NCBI GenBank assembly: GCA_947473475.1
Contig: CANJBZ010000031.1
Location: forward strand, 1 to 43,654
DNA from: Alphaproteobacteria bacterium
GTDB taxonomy: Bacteria; Pseudomonadota; Alphaproteobacteria; Micropepsales; Micropepsaceae
Direction of reading: 5' to 3'
Length of the DNA stretch: 43,654 bases
The position numbers were made by a program, and so were the translations under genes. Below the pieces are notes generated by a model. That model worked only from the letters and a program-made list of their open reading frames with translations, searched no databases and was not told the DNA's origin. Of this stretch, positions 1 to 8,318 are shown piece after piece. Numbering within the stretch: position 1 is the stretch's first letter; each line of letters begins with the position of its first letter.

Positions 1-155
1 ACGCGGCGGGCTCTCGACGAAAATCCACGTGATTGTCGATGCGCTTGGTAATCCGCTCGCGCTCAGCCTCACGGGCGGCCAGGTCCATGACATTAAGCAA
101 GCTGAGATACTGCTGGCGCTCGTCGAACCCGACGCACTCCTCGGGGATATCCGCC
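1..155 (+). mobile_element. IS5-family (IS427-like) transposase remnant, cut by the window edge
   Basis: Reading from base 2, the sequence translates into the core of a DDE transposase: GGLSTKIHVIVDALGNP, then LTGGQVHDIKQAE, then a segment ending LLGD. The Asp in VIVDALG and the closing GD are typical of the IS5/IS427 catalytic core. In intact relatives the GD is followed by KGYD and about 80 more residues. Here the resemblance stops at GD and unrelated sequence follows, so the 3' part of the gene is lost. The 5' part lies outside the window. No terminal inverted repeat is visible. I infer a dead insertion sequence that marks an old rearrangement point. Confidence 0.7.
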
Positions 156-202
156 GCCATAAGAAACGCCTCGACCATCTCGGTTGCCAAGAGAGAGAGA
201 GA

Positions 203-508
203 TCAGCCCTCGATACTTCCCTGCCGCAGGTCCTTCAGGCGGAGATGCATGGAAAGCATCTGTTCCAGCTTCCGGTCGAGATGGACCTCGTCGCGGCCGA
301 ACCGTTTCAACTTGTCGGGGTCGAGGGCCTCGCCAAACGCCTGCTCACGGAACAGCGGGCGGTTCCCAAATTCTTTCTTCCGCGTCTCGAACCACGGCAG
401 CACTTCGCCTTCGAGAAACCTGCGTAAGCGTTCGATATCGGCGGTAGCGGGCGTCTCGTTCTCATCCGGTTCGTCAGGATCGCGCGCGCGAGAACATCCG
501 CCCACCAT
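203..508 (-). CDS. Small hypothetical protein, doubtful
   Basis: This reading frame of about 101 codons ends in TGA. I do not recognise a named family. The predicted product is hydrophilic and charged, with an acidic stretch near the N-terminus (DPDEPDENE) and a likely helical C-terminal half rich in Leu, Arg and Lys (EVHLDRKLEQMLSMHLRLKD). The composition looks like real protein rather than a shadow, and no better frame covers the region. The frame can be extended to an earlier Met at 541. There is no good ribosome binding site for either start. It lies beside the truncated transposase, so it may itself be the 3' remnant of a longer gene. Confidence 0.35.
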   Translation of the reverse strand: MVGGCSRARDPDEPDENETPATADIERLRRFLEGEVLPWFETRKKEFGNRPLFREQAFGEALDPDKLKRFGRDEVHLDRKLEQMLSMHLRLKDLRQGSIEG

Positions 509-800
509 CGCTGCGTGCCTGCTCCGGAGCCCACGATTCAATCAGGTCGGATTTTGCACTACCTGCCGGCCCGCTCTCTAATCCGGAGACCGGCGAAGAT
601 TTCGAGTGCGTTTGGGCGACTATGAGCGAATGACCGGTTTTGGCGATGAGCGATGCTGAATGTACAATGTTGCAGACGATAAAAGCGTGGCGGGGATTTC
701 CGGGAATTTTAGGCATACCGATAGCATAGCCAACAGCAAGGCAATTCAAAATTCGTAATTATCTTTCTAACTCAATACCTTATCCAGAAGCGCCCAATCC

Positions 801-1676
801 ATGTCGGTGATTCTCCCTGCCATTCTGCCGGTGTTCATCCTGGCCGCGCTCGGCTTTGCAATGGCAAAGACGGGGCGCGCCATCGATGGAGGCACCACTG
901 CATTTCTGATCGCGACGGTCGGCACTCCGGCGCTGGTGTTCTCCAACCTCGCGACGACCACATTCAACCCGGAATTGGTCGGAACTTTGGCGAGCGCGAC
1001 CGCCATCGCCATTTCATTTTACCTGGTTGTCGGGGCCATTGCGCTGAAGCTTGCCGGGCTGAAGCTGCGGACCTATTTGCCCTCCCTCGCCTTTCCCAAT
1101 TCCGGCAATCTCGGGCTGCCGCTGACTTTATACGCCGCCGGTCAGCAGGGGCTGAACGACGCCATTATTATTTTTGCCGTGACATCGATTGCCAATATGA
1201 CCGCCGGTCAGGTGATCGCAGCGGGCAGAAGCAAATGGGGCCGGGCGCTTAGAAGCCCGATTATTCCAGCCGTGATCCTGGGCGTCATTTGTGCCTATGC
1301 GCATGTCACCCTGCCCGCCTGGATGACCAATACGCTGGAGCTGCTATCCAGCCTGACCATCCCGCTGATGCTGCTGATGCTCGGCACATCGCTGGCCCGC
1401 ATTCAGGTGAGGGGCTTTCCACGCGCGGCGGCCCTTTCGGTGTTGCGCATCGGCATGGGCGCGGTCGCTGGATTCACCTTAGCCGCTGTGTTTGGTTTTA
1501 CCGGGCCGGAACGGATTGCGTTCATCGTGCAATGCACGATGCCGGTCGCCGTGTACAATTATCTGTTCGCGCAGATGTACGACAACGATCCGGAAGATGT
1601 TGCGAGCCTGGTGATCGTTTCGACGGTGCTGTCGGTGGTCACCACGCCCATCGTGCTGGCTATATTGGTTCCTTAG
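801..1676 (+). CDS. AEC-family transporter (auxin efflux carrier type permease)
   Basis: This 291-residue, very hydrophobic protein has the layout of the AEC family: two sets of membrane helices, an N-terminal block (LPAILPVFILAALGFAMAK), the central FPNSGNLGLPL motif near residue 100, and a C-terminal block ending in TPIVLAILVP. The FPNSGN-G-P motif is the family signature. Bacterial members are membrane exporters or uptake permeases for organic acids, often malonate or malate, but the substrate cannot be read from sequence. The ATG at 801 is preceded only by a weak AGAAG. The gene stands alone and faces dnaB across a double hairpin. The 259 bases upstream (542-800) hold no gene I can support. 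Confidence 0.88.
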   Translation: MSVILPAILPVFILAALGFAMAKTGRAIDGGTTAFLIATVGTPALVFSNLATTTFNPELVGTLASATAIAISFYLVVGAIALKLAGLKLRTYLPSLAFPNSGNLGLPLTLYAAGQQGLNDAIIIFAVTSIANMTAGQVIAAGRSKWGRALRSPIIPAVILGVICAYAHVTLPAWMTNTLELLSSLTIPLMLLMLGTSLARIQVRGFPRAAALSVLRIGMGAVAGFTLAAVFGFTGPERIAFIVQCTMPVAVYNYLFAQMYDNDPEDVASLVIVSTVLSVVTTPIVLAILVP

Positions 1677-1696
1677 GCGAGACCGCCCCCTCACCC

Positions 1697-1748
1697 GCTG
1701 ACCTTCGCAAGCGAAGGTCAGCGACCTCTCCCCATATCGGGGAGAGGT
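1697..1748. terminator. Two adjacent hairpins between convergent genes
   Basis: There are two perfect inverted repeats in tandem. The first has arms GCTGACCTTCGC (1697-1708) and GCGAAGGTCAGC (1711-1722) around AA. The second has arms ACCTCTCCCC (1724-1733) and GGGGAGAGGT (1739-1748) around ATATC. They sit between the AEC stop (1676) and the dnaB stop (1752), which converge. A short T-rich stretch (TGTTTTAG) follows on the + strand. I infer a bidirectional terminator built from palindromic repeats of a kind common in alphaproteobacterial intergenic regions. Confidence 0.6.
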
Positions 1749-1751
1749 GTT

Positions 1752-3188
1752 TTAGTTTCTTTGGTCTTCGGTGGCGAGGTTGGAGAAGCGGGTGAAGCGG
1801 GCGTCAAAGAACAGCTCCACCTTGTTGGTGGGACCGTGACGGTGTTTTTCCACGAGCACTTCGGCGCGGTTATGCACGCGCTCCAGCTTCTGCACCCAGG
1901 TATCATAGTCGGCGGTTCCGGCCTCAGGCTCGCGCGACTGCAGATAATATTCTTCGCGATACACGAACATCACCACGTCGGCGTCCTGCTCGATCGAGCC
2001 TGATTCACGCAAGTCCGACAGAATGGGGCGCTTGTCGTCGCGGTTGTCGACGCCGCGCGAAAGCTGGGACAGCGCCATCACCGGAACAGACAGTTCCTTC
2101 GCCAAGGCCTTCAGGCCCTTGGTGACTTCGGAGATTTCCTGCACCCGGTTTTCGGCGCGCCGCGAGGGCTCGACCAATTGCAGATAGTCGATGACGATCA
2201 GGCCGATTTGCTTTTCACGCTTCATGCGTCGCGCGCGGGCGGCGATCTGCGCGATCGAAATACCGCCGGTGTCGTCGATGTAGAGCGGCAGATCGCCCAG
2301 CACCTGCGCGGTATGGACGAAGCGTTCCCATTCGGAGTCCGTAAAGCGGCCGGTGCGGATTTTGCGCATTTCCACTTCGGTCTGCTCGGACAGAATACGA
2401 GCCGACAATTGCGAGGCCGCCATTTCGAGCGAAAACAGCAGCACGGGCGCGCCGCGTTTGGGTTCCACGCCGTCGGCTTTGTCCTTCAACCATAGGCGCG
2501 CCGCGAAGAAAGCCATATTGGTCGCAAGCGCGGTCTTACCCATACCGGGACGTCCGGCGACGATGAGAAGATCGGAAGGATGCAGGCCGCCGAGCAGCGA
2601 ATCCAGATCGGTAAAGCCCGATGACACGCCGGAGATATGGCCGCCTCGCGCCAACGCAAGCTCTGCCTGCTGCACGGCTTCCGCCAATGCGTGATCGAAA
2701 CCGACCGGACCTTCGCCGAAGCGCGTGCGTTCCGCGACGCGATAAAGCGCCTTCTCCGCCTCCTCCAATTGTTCGGCGGGCGAGACGTCGATCGGCGATT
2801 CAAATGCGCTGTTGACGATGTCTTCGCCGATGCGGATCAGCTCGCGCCGCGTCGCCAGGTCGGCAAGGATGCGCGCGTAGTCCCGAACGTTCGGCAGCGC
2901 CGGAGCGGCGCGCGCCAGATTGAGCAGATAGGCCTGTCCACCAAGTTCCGCGAGGCCGGCATCTCCTTCCATCATCGCCTTTAGCGTCAGAGGCGTAACG
3001 GCATGCCCCTTCGCCCACATGCGCTCGATGGCGTCGAAAATTCGCTGGTGCAGCGGATCGTAAAAATGTTCCGGCTTGAGCGTGGATGAAACCCGCTCAA
3101 GCGAATAATTGTCGACCAAGATCGCACCGAGCAAAGCCTGCTCGATGTCGACGTCGTAGGGAAGCTGGCGAGGGGCTTCCATATCCAT
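1752..3188 (-). CDS. dnaB: Replicative DNA helicase DnaB
   Basis: This 478-residue protein is the hexameric 5'-3' helicase of the replication fork. The N-terminal DnaB domain starts at LPYDVDIEQALLGAIL (residues about 9-24), a linker follows, and the RecA-like motor carries Walker A GRPGMGKT (212-219), Walker B LIVIDYLQL, and the DnaB-specific SQLSRGVDNR and DLRESGSIEQDADVV motifs. Its length is normal for the family and no intein is present. The start at 3188 (MDMEAPRQLPYD) could also be the Met two codons later. The gene faces the AEC permease and has no operon partner. Upstream, 3189-3399 holds no gene. Confidence 0.97.
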   Translation of the reverse strand: MDMEAPRQLPYDVDIEQALLGAILVDNYSLERVSSTLKPEHFYDPLHQRIFDAIERMWAKGHAVTPLTLKAMMEGDAGLAELGGQAYLLNLARAAPALPNVRDYARILADLATRRELIRIGEDIVNSAFESPIDVSPAEQLEEAEKALYRVAERTRFGEGPVGFDHALAEAVQQAELALARGGHISGVSSGFTDLDSLLGGLHPSDLLIVAGRPGMGKTALATNMAFFAARLWLKDKADGVEPKRGAPVLLFSLEMAASQLSARILSEQTEVEMRKIRTGRFTDSEWERFVHTAQVLGDLPLYIDDTGGISIAQIAARARRMKREKQIGLIVIDYLQLVEPSRRAENRVQEISEVTKGLKALAKELSVPVMALSQLSRGVDNRDDKRPILSDLRESGSIEQDADVVMFVYREEYYLQSREPEAGTADYDTWVQKLERVHNRAEVLVEKHRHGPTNKVELFFDARFTRFSNLATEDQRN

Positions 3189-3399
3189 GAGCTATAGCGT
3201 CCTGATTCGGGAATGTGGGGCCGCGATCATTGTGATGCCGCGTCTCTCGCGCAAGGCAATAGAACGATGTTCCACAGCTTAAACGATGACGCGCCGCAAT
3301 GCAGGCGTGGCGCCGTTCAAAAACCGGCGAAGAAATGTCTTGTGGATTATGCCGCCGCGTGTAAGCGGCGCGCCCGTGGACCCAAGGTTCGCCGCCGCG

Positions 3400-4323
3400 T
3401 TAGTCGCATGCCTTGTAGTCGCCGGCTTGGCACTTGCGGCCGATCTGCTGAGCCGCGACAAGTTGTTCCCGCGTCATCTTGGCCGCGACGGACTTGCCGT
3501 TCTCGTCGGCGATTTTCGCTTCATTGCCGGTAAGCGTCACGGCTGCCGCATTAAACCAGATAAGGGCACGGGAGAGATCCTGCGCGGTGCCGTCTCCGTT
3601 CGTGTAAAGCGTCGCCAGATTAAACTGTGCGCGCCCGCTGCCGGACTGCGCGGCCATGCGGAAATATTTCAGCGCCAGTTTGGGGTCTTTGGCTACCCCC
3701 TGCCCGCTGTAATAGGCCGCGCCGAGATTGAGCTGTGCGCTCTGGTTGCCCGCGTCGGCGGCTTTGCGATACCAAACCGCCGCCTGCTTCTCATCCTTAG
3801 GCAGTCCGCGGCCCGCGATGTAAAGCAGCGCCAGATCATATTGCGCGTCGGCGTTGCCGTGATCGGCGGAGAGCCGGTACCATTTGGCCGCTTCCTTGTA
3901 ATCCTGCGGTACACCAAGGCCCCGCTCATACATGGAGCCGATGTTCAGCTCGGCGGTTGGATTTTTCTTCTCGGAAGCAAGACGGAATAGCCGCAGCGCC
4001 TCCTTGTAATCCTTCGTCACGCCCCGCCCATATTCGTAGAGGACGCCGAGGTCGACCTGAGCAAAGACGTTCCCCTGTGCCGCGGCCTTCTGAAACCATT
4101 TCGCCGCTTCGTTGTAATCCTGCTTCACGAGGCTTTCGTTGTACATGGCGCCGATATTGTATTGGGCGTTCACGTTGCCGGCGTCCGCAAGCGGCTTCAT
4201 CAGCTTGAGCGCCGTTTGGTAATCGCCCTTCTGATAAGCGGCGAACGCATCGTCATAGGCGGCCGCAAAAGCGGGTTGGCTGGCGAAAAGCAGCAGCGCG
4301 GCAACTAGGATTGGTTTCATCAT
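3400..4323 (-). CDS. Secreted Sel1/TPR-repeat protein
   Basis: I chose the Met pair at 4318-4323 because it begins a clean signal peptide (MMKPILVAALLLFASQPAFA, probable cleavage after AFA). A longer frame to 4395 adds only unlikely residues and would overlap the upstream gene. The mature part of about 285 residues consists of roughly seven Sel1-like repeats of 36 residues, with the signature A-x-x-x-LG-x-x-Y-x-x-G-x-G-V-x-x-D (for example DLGVLYEYGRGVTKDY, NIGSMYERGLGVPQDY, NLGAAYYSGQGVAKDP). Such solenoids bind other proteins, usually in the periplasm. The protein ends KCQAGDYKACD. The partner and pathway are not evident from the neighbours. Confidence 0.88.
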   Translation of the reverse strand: MMKPILVAALLLFASQPAFAAAYDDAFAAYQKGDYQTALKLMKPLADAGNVNAQYNIGAMYNESLVKQDYNEAAKWFQKAAAQGNVFAQVDLGVLYEYGRGVTKDYKEALRLFRLASEKKNPTAELNIGSMYERGLGVPQDYKEAAKWYRLSADHGNADAQYDLALLYIAGRGLPKDEKQAAVWYRKAADAGNQSAQLNLGAAYYSGQGVAKDPKLALKYFRMAAQSGSGRAQFNLATLYTNGDGTAQDLSRALIWFNAAAVTLTGNEAKIADENGKSVAAKMTREQLVAAQQIGRKCQAGDYKACD

Positions 4324-4387
4324 GGCTCTGGCCCTCACTGGGCGGAAAACTAGCGATGTTTCCCAGGCTTCGGAAGGCCCTGCGACA

Positions 4388-5080
4388 CTACACAATGCCG
4401 TTCAGCCACTCAGCGAACATGGCTTGGCCCGCTGCGCGAAGCTGCTCACCGAAGCGTGCGGCAGCGGCGCGCAGGCTGCGAGGATCGATACCGGCGGCAG
4501 ACAATTCCGCAGCGTGCCCGATCAGCCATCGCTCAAAACGCCCCGCATCTACTTCCGGATGAAATTGGACACCCATGATGTTGGGCCCCATCGCAAAAGC
4601 CTGGGCCGCGCATAGCGGTGTCGCCGCGAGGTGCTCTGCGCCGGCGGGAATTGCGAATGCGTCGCCATGCCAATGGAGCACGGGAACATCGCGAAAGTGA
4701 CGAAGCGGGCTGTTCTCACCTGCAGCGGTGAGGGACAGGCAGGAGAAGCCGATTTCCTTGATGCCTGTCGGGGCCACGTCCGCGCCGAGCGCGTGGGCCA
4801 TAAGCTGGGCGCCAAGGCAGATACCGAATGTAGGCCGCCCCGCCGTTAGACGGGCTCGAAGCAGCTCTGTCTCCTGGACAAGAAAAGGATAGGCGCTCGT
4901 CTCGTACACGCCGATGGGGCCGCCGAGGACGATGAGAAGGTCCGCTTCCAATGCGTCTGCCGGCAGATCGTCCGCACCCATTTCGCAATAGCGGATCTCA
5001 AACCCATTGCTCGCAAGAACCGGCTCGAACGTGCCGAAATCTTCAAAATGGACGTGCCGCAGTGCAATCGCTGTGCGCAT
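4388..5080 (-). CDS. Class I glutamine amidotransferase domain protein
   Basis: This 230-residue single-domain protein of the GATase1 superfamily has a nucleophile elbow GICLGAQ (Cys88) and the other triad members in QFHPEV (His174, Glu176). The oxyanion strand LGGPIGVYE is at 52-60. The family releases ammonia from glutamine or acts on gamma-glutamyl compounds. Free-standing members of this size are usually annotated as GMP-synthase-like amidotransferases of unknown partner. It is not the GMP synthase subunit here, because a full-length guaA lies at 24261-25811. Its stop lies about 65 bases upstream of the Sel1 gene start on the same strand, so the two may be co-transcribed. It diverges from the metal ATPase gene. 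Confidence 0.88.
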   Translation of the reverse strand: MRTAIALRHVHFEDFGTFEPVLASNGFEIRYCEMGADDLPADALEADLLIVLGGPIGVYETSAYPFLVQETELLRARLTAGRPTFGICLGAQLMAHALGADVAPTGIKEIGFSCLSLTAAGENSPLRHFRDVPVLHWHGDAFAIPAGAEHLAATPLCAAQAFAMGPNIMGVQFHPEVDAGRFERWLIGHAAELSAAGIDPRSLRAAAARFGEQLRAAGQAMFAEWLNGIV

Positions 5081-5139
5081 CTAATCCTGCCTCAAATCTG
5101 GCTGCGGCACATTTTGGCGCTCCCGGTCACTTGTCATGG

Positions 5140-5155
5140 ATCAACGCGCGTTGAT
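5140..5155. promoter_or_regulatory. 16-bp perfect palindrome in the divergent promoter region, possible operator
   Basis: ATCAACGCGCGTTGAT is an uninterrupted palindrome. It lies in the 137-base gap between the divergent amidotransferase and metal-ATPase genes, about 63 bases before the ATPase start. Its size and symmetry fit a dimeric repressor site. It does not match the CueR or CsoR operators I know. No regulator gene is adjacent. Confidence 0.4.
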
Positions 5156-5217
5156 GAGATTTTGCTATTCTGCGCGTTATCCAGCAAGCAGCCAAAGACA
5201 CGCTGGCACAGACCTGA

Positions 5218-7311
5218 ATGGGAATCATGGCGGAACACCATCACGGCGACCATCCTAAGGACCCTAACCGGGAACAAAGTCCGGCGTATCCGCACCATGA
5301 GCACGCCGCCACAGGGATGACGCACGATCACTCGGCTCATCAAGGCCATGGGGCGCATGGCGGTCACGATCACAGCCATATGGTTGCGGATTTCAAAAAG
5401 CGGTTTTGGCTCTGTTTGGTCCTGACGCTTCCGGTGCTCGCGCTTTCGCCGATGATCCAGCACATGATCGGCGCAGGCGACATGTGGCGCTTCGCTGGTG
5501 ACACTTACGTTGTGACCGCCCTCTCAACCGTCGTGTTTTTCTACGGAGGCTGGTCATTCCTCAATGGGCTTCGCCAGGAAATCCGGGCAGGTAATCCCGG
5601 CATGATGACGCTGATCGGCGTCGCCATTACGGCTGCCTTTCTGTACAGCGTGGCGACCGTGTTCGGACTTCCGGGCAACGACTTCTTCTGGGAACTCGTG
5701 ACCCTCGTCGACATCATGCTGTTGGGCCATTGGATCGAGATGAAATCGGTCATGGGCGCGGGGAAAGCCCTCGAATCCCTCGCCGCGTTGATGCCCGAGA
5801 CAGCACATCTGCTGAAGGCGGATGGCAGCGCCGAAGATGTGGCCGTGAACAGCCTGAGAGGCGGTGAGCGTCTTTTGGTCAAGCCGGGCGAAAAAATGCC
5901 CGCGGACGGCGTGATCGTCAAAGGCGAAACCTCCGCCAACGAGGCGATGCTTACCGGTGAATCCAAGCCTGTGCCAAAACGTCCGGGCGATGAGGTCATC
6001 GGCGGCGCCATCAATGGCGAAGGCGCGGTCGAAATCGAAGTCAAACACACGGGTTCCGCCAGCTTTCTCTCCGGTGTGATCCGGCTGGTGCAGGAGGCGC
6101 AAGCGAGCAAATCCCACAAGCAGGACCTCGCCAACCGCGCCGCGTTCTGGCTCACCGTATCCGCGCTGTCCGTCAGCGCGATCACGCTGTTCGTCTGGGC
6201 GGTATTCACGACGGAACCCCTGGCATTCGCGATTGAGCGCGCGGTCACCGTGCTTGTCATCTCCTGTCCCCACGCGCTGGGGCTTGCCGTACCGCTTGTC
6301 GTAGCTGTTTCAACGTCTATTGCCGCAAGCAACGGACTTCTGATCCGCGACCGCTCGGCGTTCGAGGAAGCTCGCCGAACGCAGGCGATCGTCTTCGACA
6401 AAACCGGCACGCTGACCAAGGGCGAATTCGGCATCACCGACGTTCTGGTCTTCGACGACGCCGTGACCGCGGACGATTTGGTCGCCTATGCCGCGTCCAT
6501 CGAGCAGAACTCCGAACACCCCATCGCCCGCGGCATCGTCAAAGACGCCAAGCAAAAATGGCCGGTCGACAACTTCCTCGCCATTCCCGGCAAAGGCGCG
6601 GAGGGCACCGTCCAAGGGAAAAGCGTGAAGACGGTCAGCCCTGGTTACTTGCGCGAAAAGAACATCACGCCAAATCACCCGCGCATTGCCGCCCTTGGGG
6701 CGCAGGGAAAGACCGTCATCTTTGTCTTGATAGATGACCGTCTCGCAGGCGCGATTGCGCTGGCTGACATCGTGCGACCGGAAGCCAAGGAGGCGATTGC
6801 GCGCCTCAAGGCCATGGGCATCCGCTGCATCATGCTGACAGGCGACAAAAAGGAAGTCGCGGAATGGGTGGCAAAAGACATCGGCCTGGATGAAGTCATC
6901 GCGGAAGTGTTGCCCGGACAGAAAGTCGCCAAGATCAAAGAGGTTCAGGCCCGCGGATTTGTCACCGCGATGACGGGCGACGGCGTAAACGATGCCCCAG
7001 CCCTCGCGCAAGCCGATGTCGGCATTGCGATCGGCGCCGGCACAGATGTCGCCATTGAAGCGGCCGATATCATCCTGGTCAAAAGCAATCCCAACGATGT
7101 GGCGGCGATTATCGAATTGTCGCGGGCGACGTATCGCAAGATGATCCAGAACCTGATCTGGGCCACCGGCTACAATGTCATTGCCATTCCCGCCGCGGCC
7201 GGTGCATTGGCGTCGTTTGGGATCGTGCTCGGCCCAGCAGTTGGCGCCATTCTTATGTCGGTAAGCACGGTCGTCTGCGCGGCGAATGCACGAATGCTCC
7301 GGCTGAGGTAA
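5218..7311 (+). CDS. copB: CopB-like heavy-metal P1B-type ATPase with CPH motif
   Basis: This 697-residue membrane pump probably exports copper or silver. The first 55 residues are histidine-rich (HHHGDHP, HDHSAHQGHGAHGG, HDHSH) and replace the CxxC metal-binding domains of CopA. The transmembrane metal site is CPH (Cys350-Pro-His352), the mark of the P1B-3 or CopB group. The cytoplasmic motifs are complete: TGES in the actuator, DKTGTLT with the phosphorylated Asp394, SEHPIA in the nucleotide domain, and MTGDGVNDAPAL at the hinge. The start may be the fourth codon (5227), and no clear ribosome binding site separates the two. A binding-protein-like gene starts 27 bases downstream. A 16-bp palindrome lies upstream. 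The exact metal is inferred from family rules. Confidence 0.92.
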   Translation: MGIMAEHHHGDHPKDPNREQSPAYPHHEHAATGMTHDHSAHQGHGAHGGHDHSHMVADFKKRFWLCLVLTLPVLALSPMIQHMIGAGDMWRFAGDTYVVTALSTVVFFYGGWSFLNGLRQEIRAGNPGMMTLIGVAITAAFLYSVATVFGLPGNDFFWELVTLVDIMLLGHWIEMKSVMGAGKALESLAALMPETAHLLKADGSAEDVAVNSLRGGERLLVKPGEKMPADGVIVKGETSANEAMLTGESKPVPKRPGDEVIGGAINGEGAVEIEVKHTGSASFLSGVIRLVQEAQASKSHKQDLANRAAFWLTVSALSVSAITLFVWAVFTTEPLAFAIERAVTVLVISCPHALGLAVPLVVAVSTSIAASNGLLIRDRSAFEEARRTQAIVFDKTGTLTKGEFGITDVLVFDDAVTADDLVAYAASIEQNSEHPIARGIVKDAKQKWPVDNFLAIPGKGAEGTVQGKSVKTVSPGYLREKNITPNHPRIAALGAQGKTVIFVLIDDRLAGAIALADIVRPEAKEAIARLKAMGIRCIMLTGDKKEVAEWVAKDIGLDEVIAEVLPGQKVAKIKEVQARGFVTAMTGDGVNDAPALAQADVGIAIGAGTDVAIEAADIILVKSNPNDVAAIIELSRATYRKMIQNLIWATGYNVIAIPAAAGALASFGIVLGPAVGAILMSVSTVVCAANARMLRLR

Positions 7312-7337
7312 GTTGCCTCAGACAAACGGGGGCTGGC

Positions 7338-8237
7338 ATGGCGCGGATCAGAATTGCGGCGGGCGGGATAGGTTTCAATTTTCTGCCGGTCTATGTGGCG
7401 GAACGGCAGGGATTGTTCGCTAAGAACGGCGTCGACGTTGAAACGACCTTGTTGCCCAGCGTCGACAAAGCGACCGCCGCCATCAAAGACGGCGCGCTGG
7501 ACGTTGCGATAACACCGCCCGAAGGCGCCATTCGCGATGCAGTTGCGGGCGGCAACCTGCGGGTGATAGCCGCCAATGTGAACCGGCTGCCGCTGTCCCT
7601 TATCGCCCATCCGCGTTTCAGCCGGATCGAAGATTTGAAAGGCGCCGTTCTCGGCACGTCGTCCCTTACCGAAGGCACCGCGCTCTACACGATGGAGGTG
7701 CTGCGGCATCAAGGGCTGGATTATCCCGGCGATTACACGTTCAATGTGGTCGGCTTGCATCCCGCGCGCTGGGCGGCGTTGCAGGCTGGAACCATCGATG
7801 CGGCGGTGCAACTCATTCCGCTCAACTTCATTGCCGAAGATGCGGGCTTTCACAATCTCGGCGAAGTGACGAATTACATTCCCGAAATCGCGTTTACCGC
7901 CCTCATCGTGGACAGGCGCTGGGCGGAGAGCAACCGCGCGTCCATCGCCGGCTTTCTGCGCGCCCTGATCCAGGCAACGGCCTGGATGAACGACTCGGCA
8001 AACGATGCCCCGCTGCTGACGCTTATGGCCGAAGTCATCCATGCGGAAGGCAAATACGGACGGCTTTCGCTGGACTATATGCGGCAGATGCGCGTCTTCC
8101 CGGATGATCTCTCGATCCCCGACGCTGCGTTCGCCAAAACCGTGGAGCTGATGCAGAAGGCCGGGTTTGGCGCGGACCACGCATCCCGCGCGCTGACAGT
8201 GCTCGACGATTCCTATCGCAAAGAAGCGGCTGGATAG
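7338..8237 (+). CDS. NMT1/THI5-like periplasmic-binding-fold protein without signal peptide
   Basis: This 299-residue protein has the type 2 periplasmic-binding fold of the nitrate/sulfonate/taurine group. The opening RIAAGGIGFNFLPVYVAERQ, the GLFAKNGVDVE segment, the KDGALDVAITPPEGAI turn and DLKGAVLGTSS are typical. Unusually for a transport component it starts MARIRIAAGG with no signal peptide or lipobox, and no permease or ATPase gene is near. An upstream GGGGGCTGG serves as ribosome binding site for the ATG at 7338. It follows the CopB gene after 26 bases, so it may share its transcript. It could be a cytoplasmic sensor or an enzyme with this fold. I cannot name a ligand. Confidence 0.78.
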   Translation: MARIRIAAGGIGFNFLPVYVAERQGLFAKNGVDVETTLLPSVDKATAAIKDGALDVAITPPEGAIRDAVAGGNLRVIAANVNRLPLSLIAHPRFSRIEDLKGAVLGTSSLTEGTALYTMEVLRHQGLDYPGDYTFNVVGLHPARWAALQAGTIDAAVQLIPLNFIAEDAGFHNLGEVTNYIPEIAFTALIVDRRWAESNRASIAGFLRALIQATAWMNDSANDAPLLTLMAEVIHAEGKYGRLSLDYMRQMRVFPDDLSIPDAAFAKTVELMQKAGFGADHASRALTVLDDSYRKEAAG

Positions 8238-8318
8238 GCGTCTTAACTGGCTTCTCCGCGGCGGCCCCGTTATGGGTCGCTGTTCGCAGCTCCGACTCGG
8301 TGGCGCGATGGAGGTTCC

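Noticed and set aside
474-749. 91-codon minus-strand frame upstream of the small hypothetical gene
   Set aside because: It overlaps the better frame at 203-508, has no motif and no ribosome binding site.
3340-3375. Small GC stem (CGCCGC and GCGGCG) near the end of the Sel1 gene
   Set aside because: It has no T run on the proper side and such short GC stems are frequent here.
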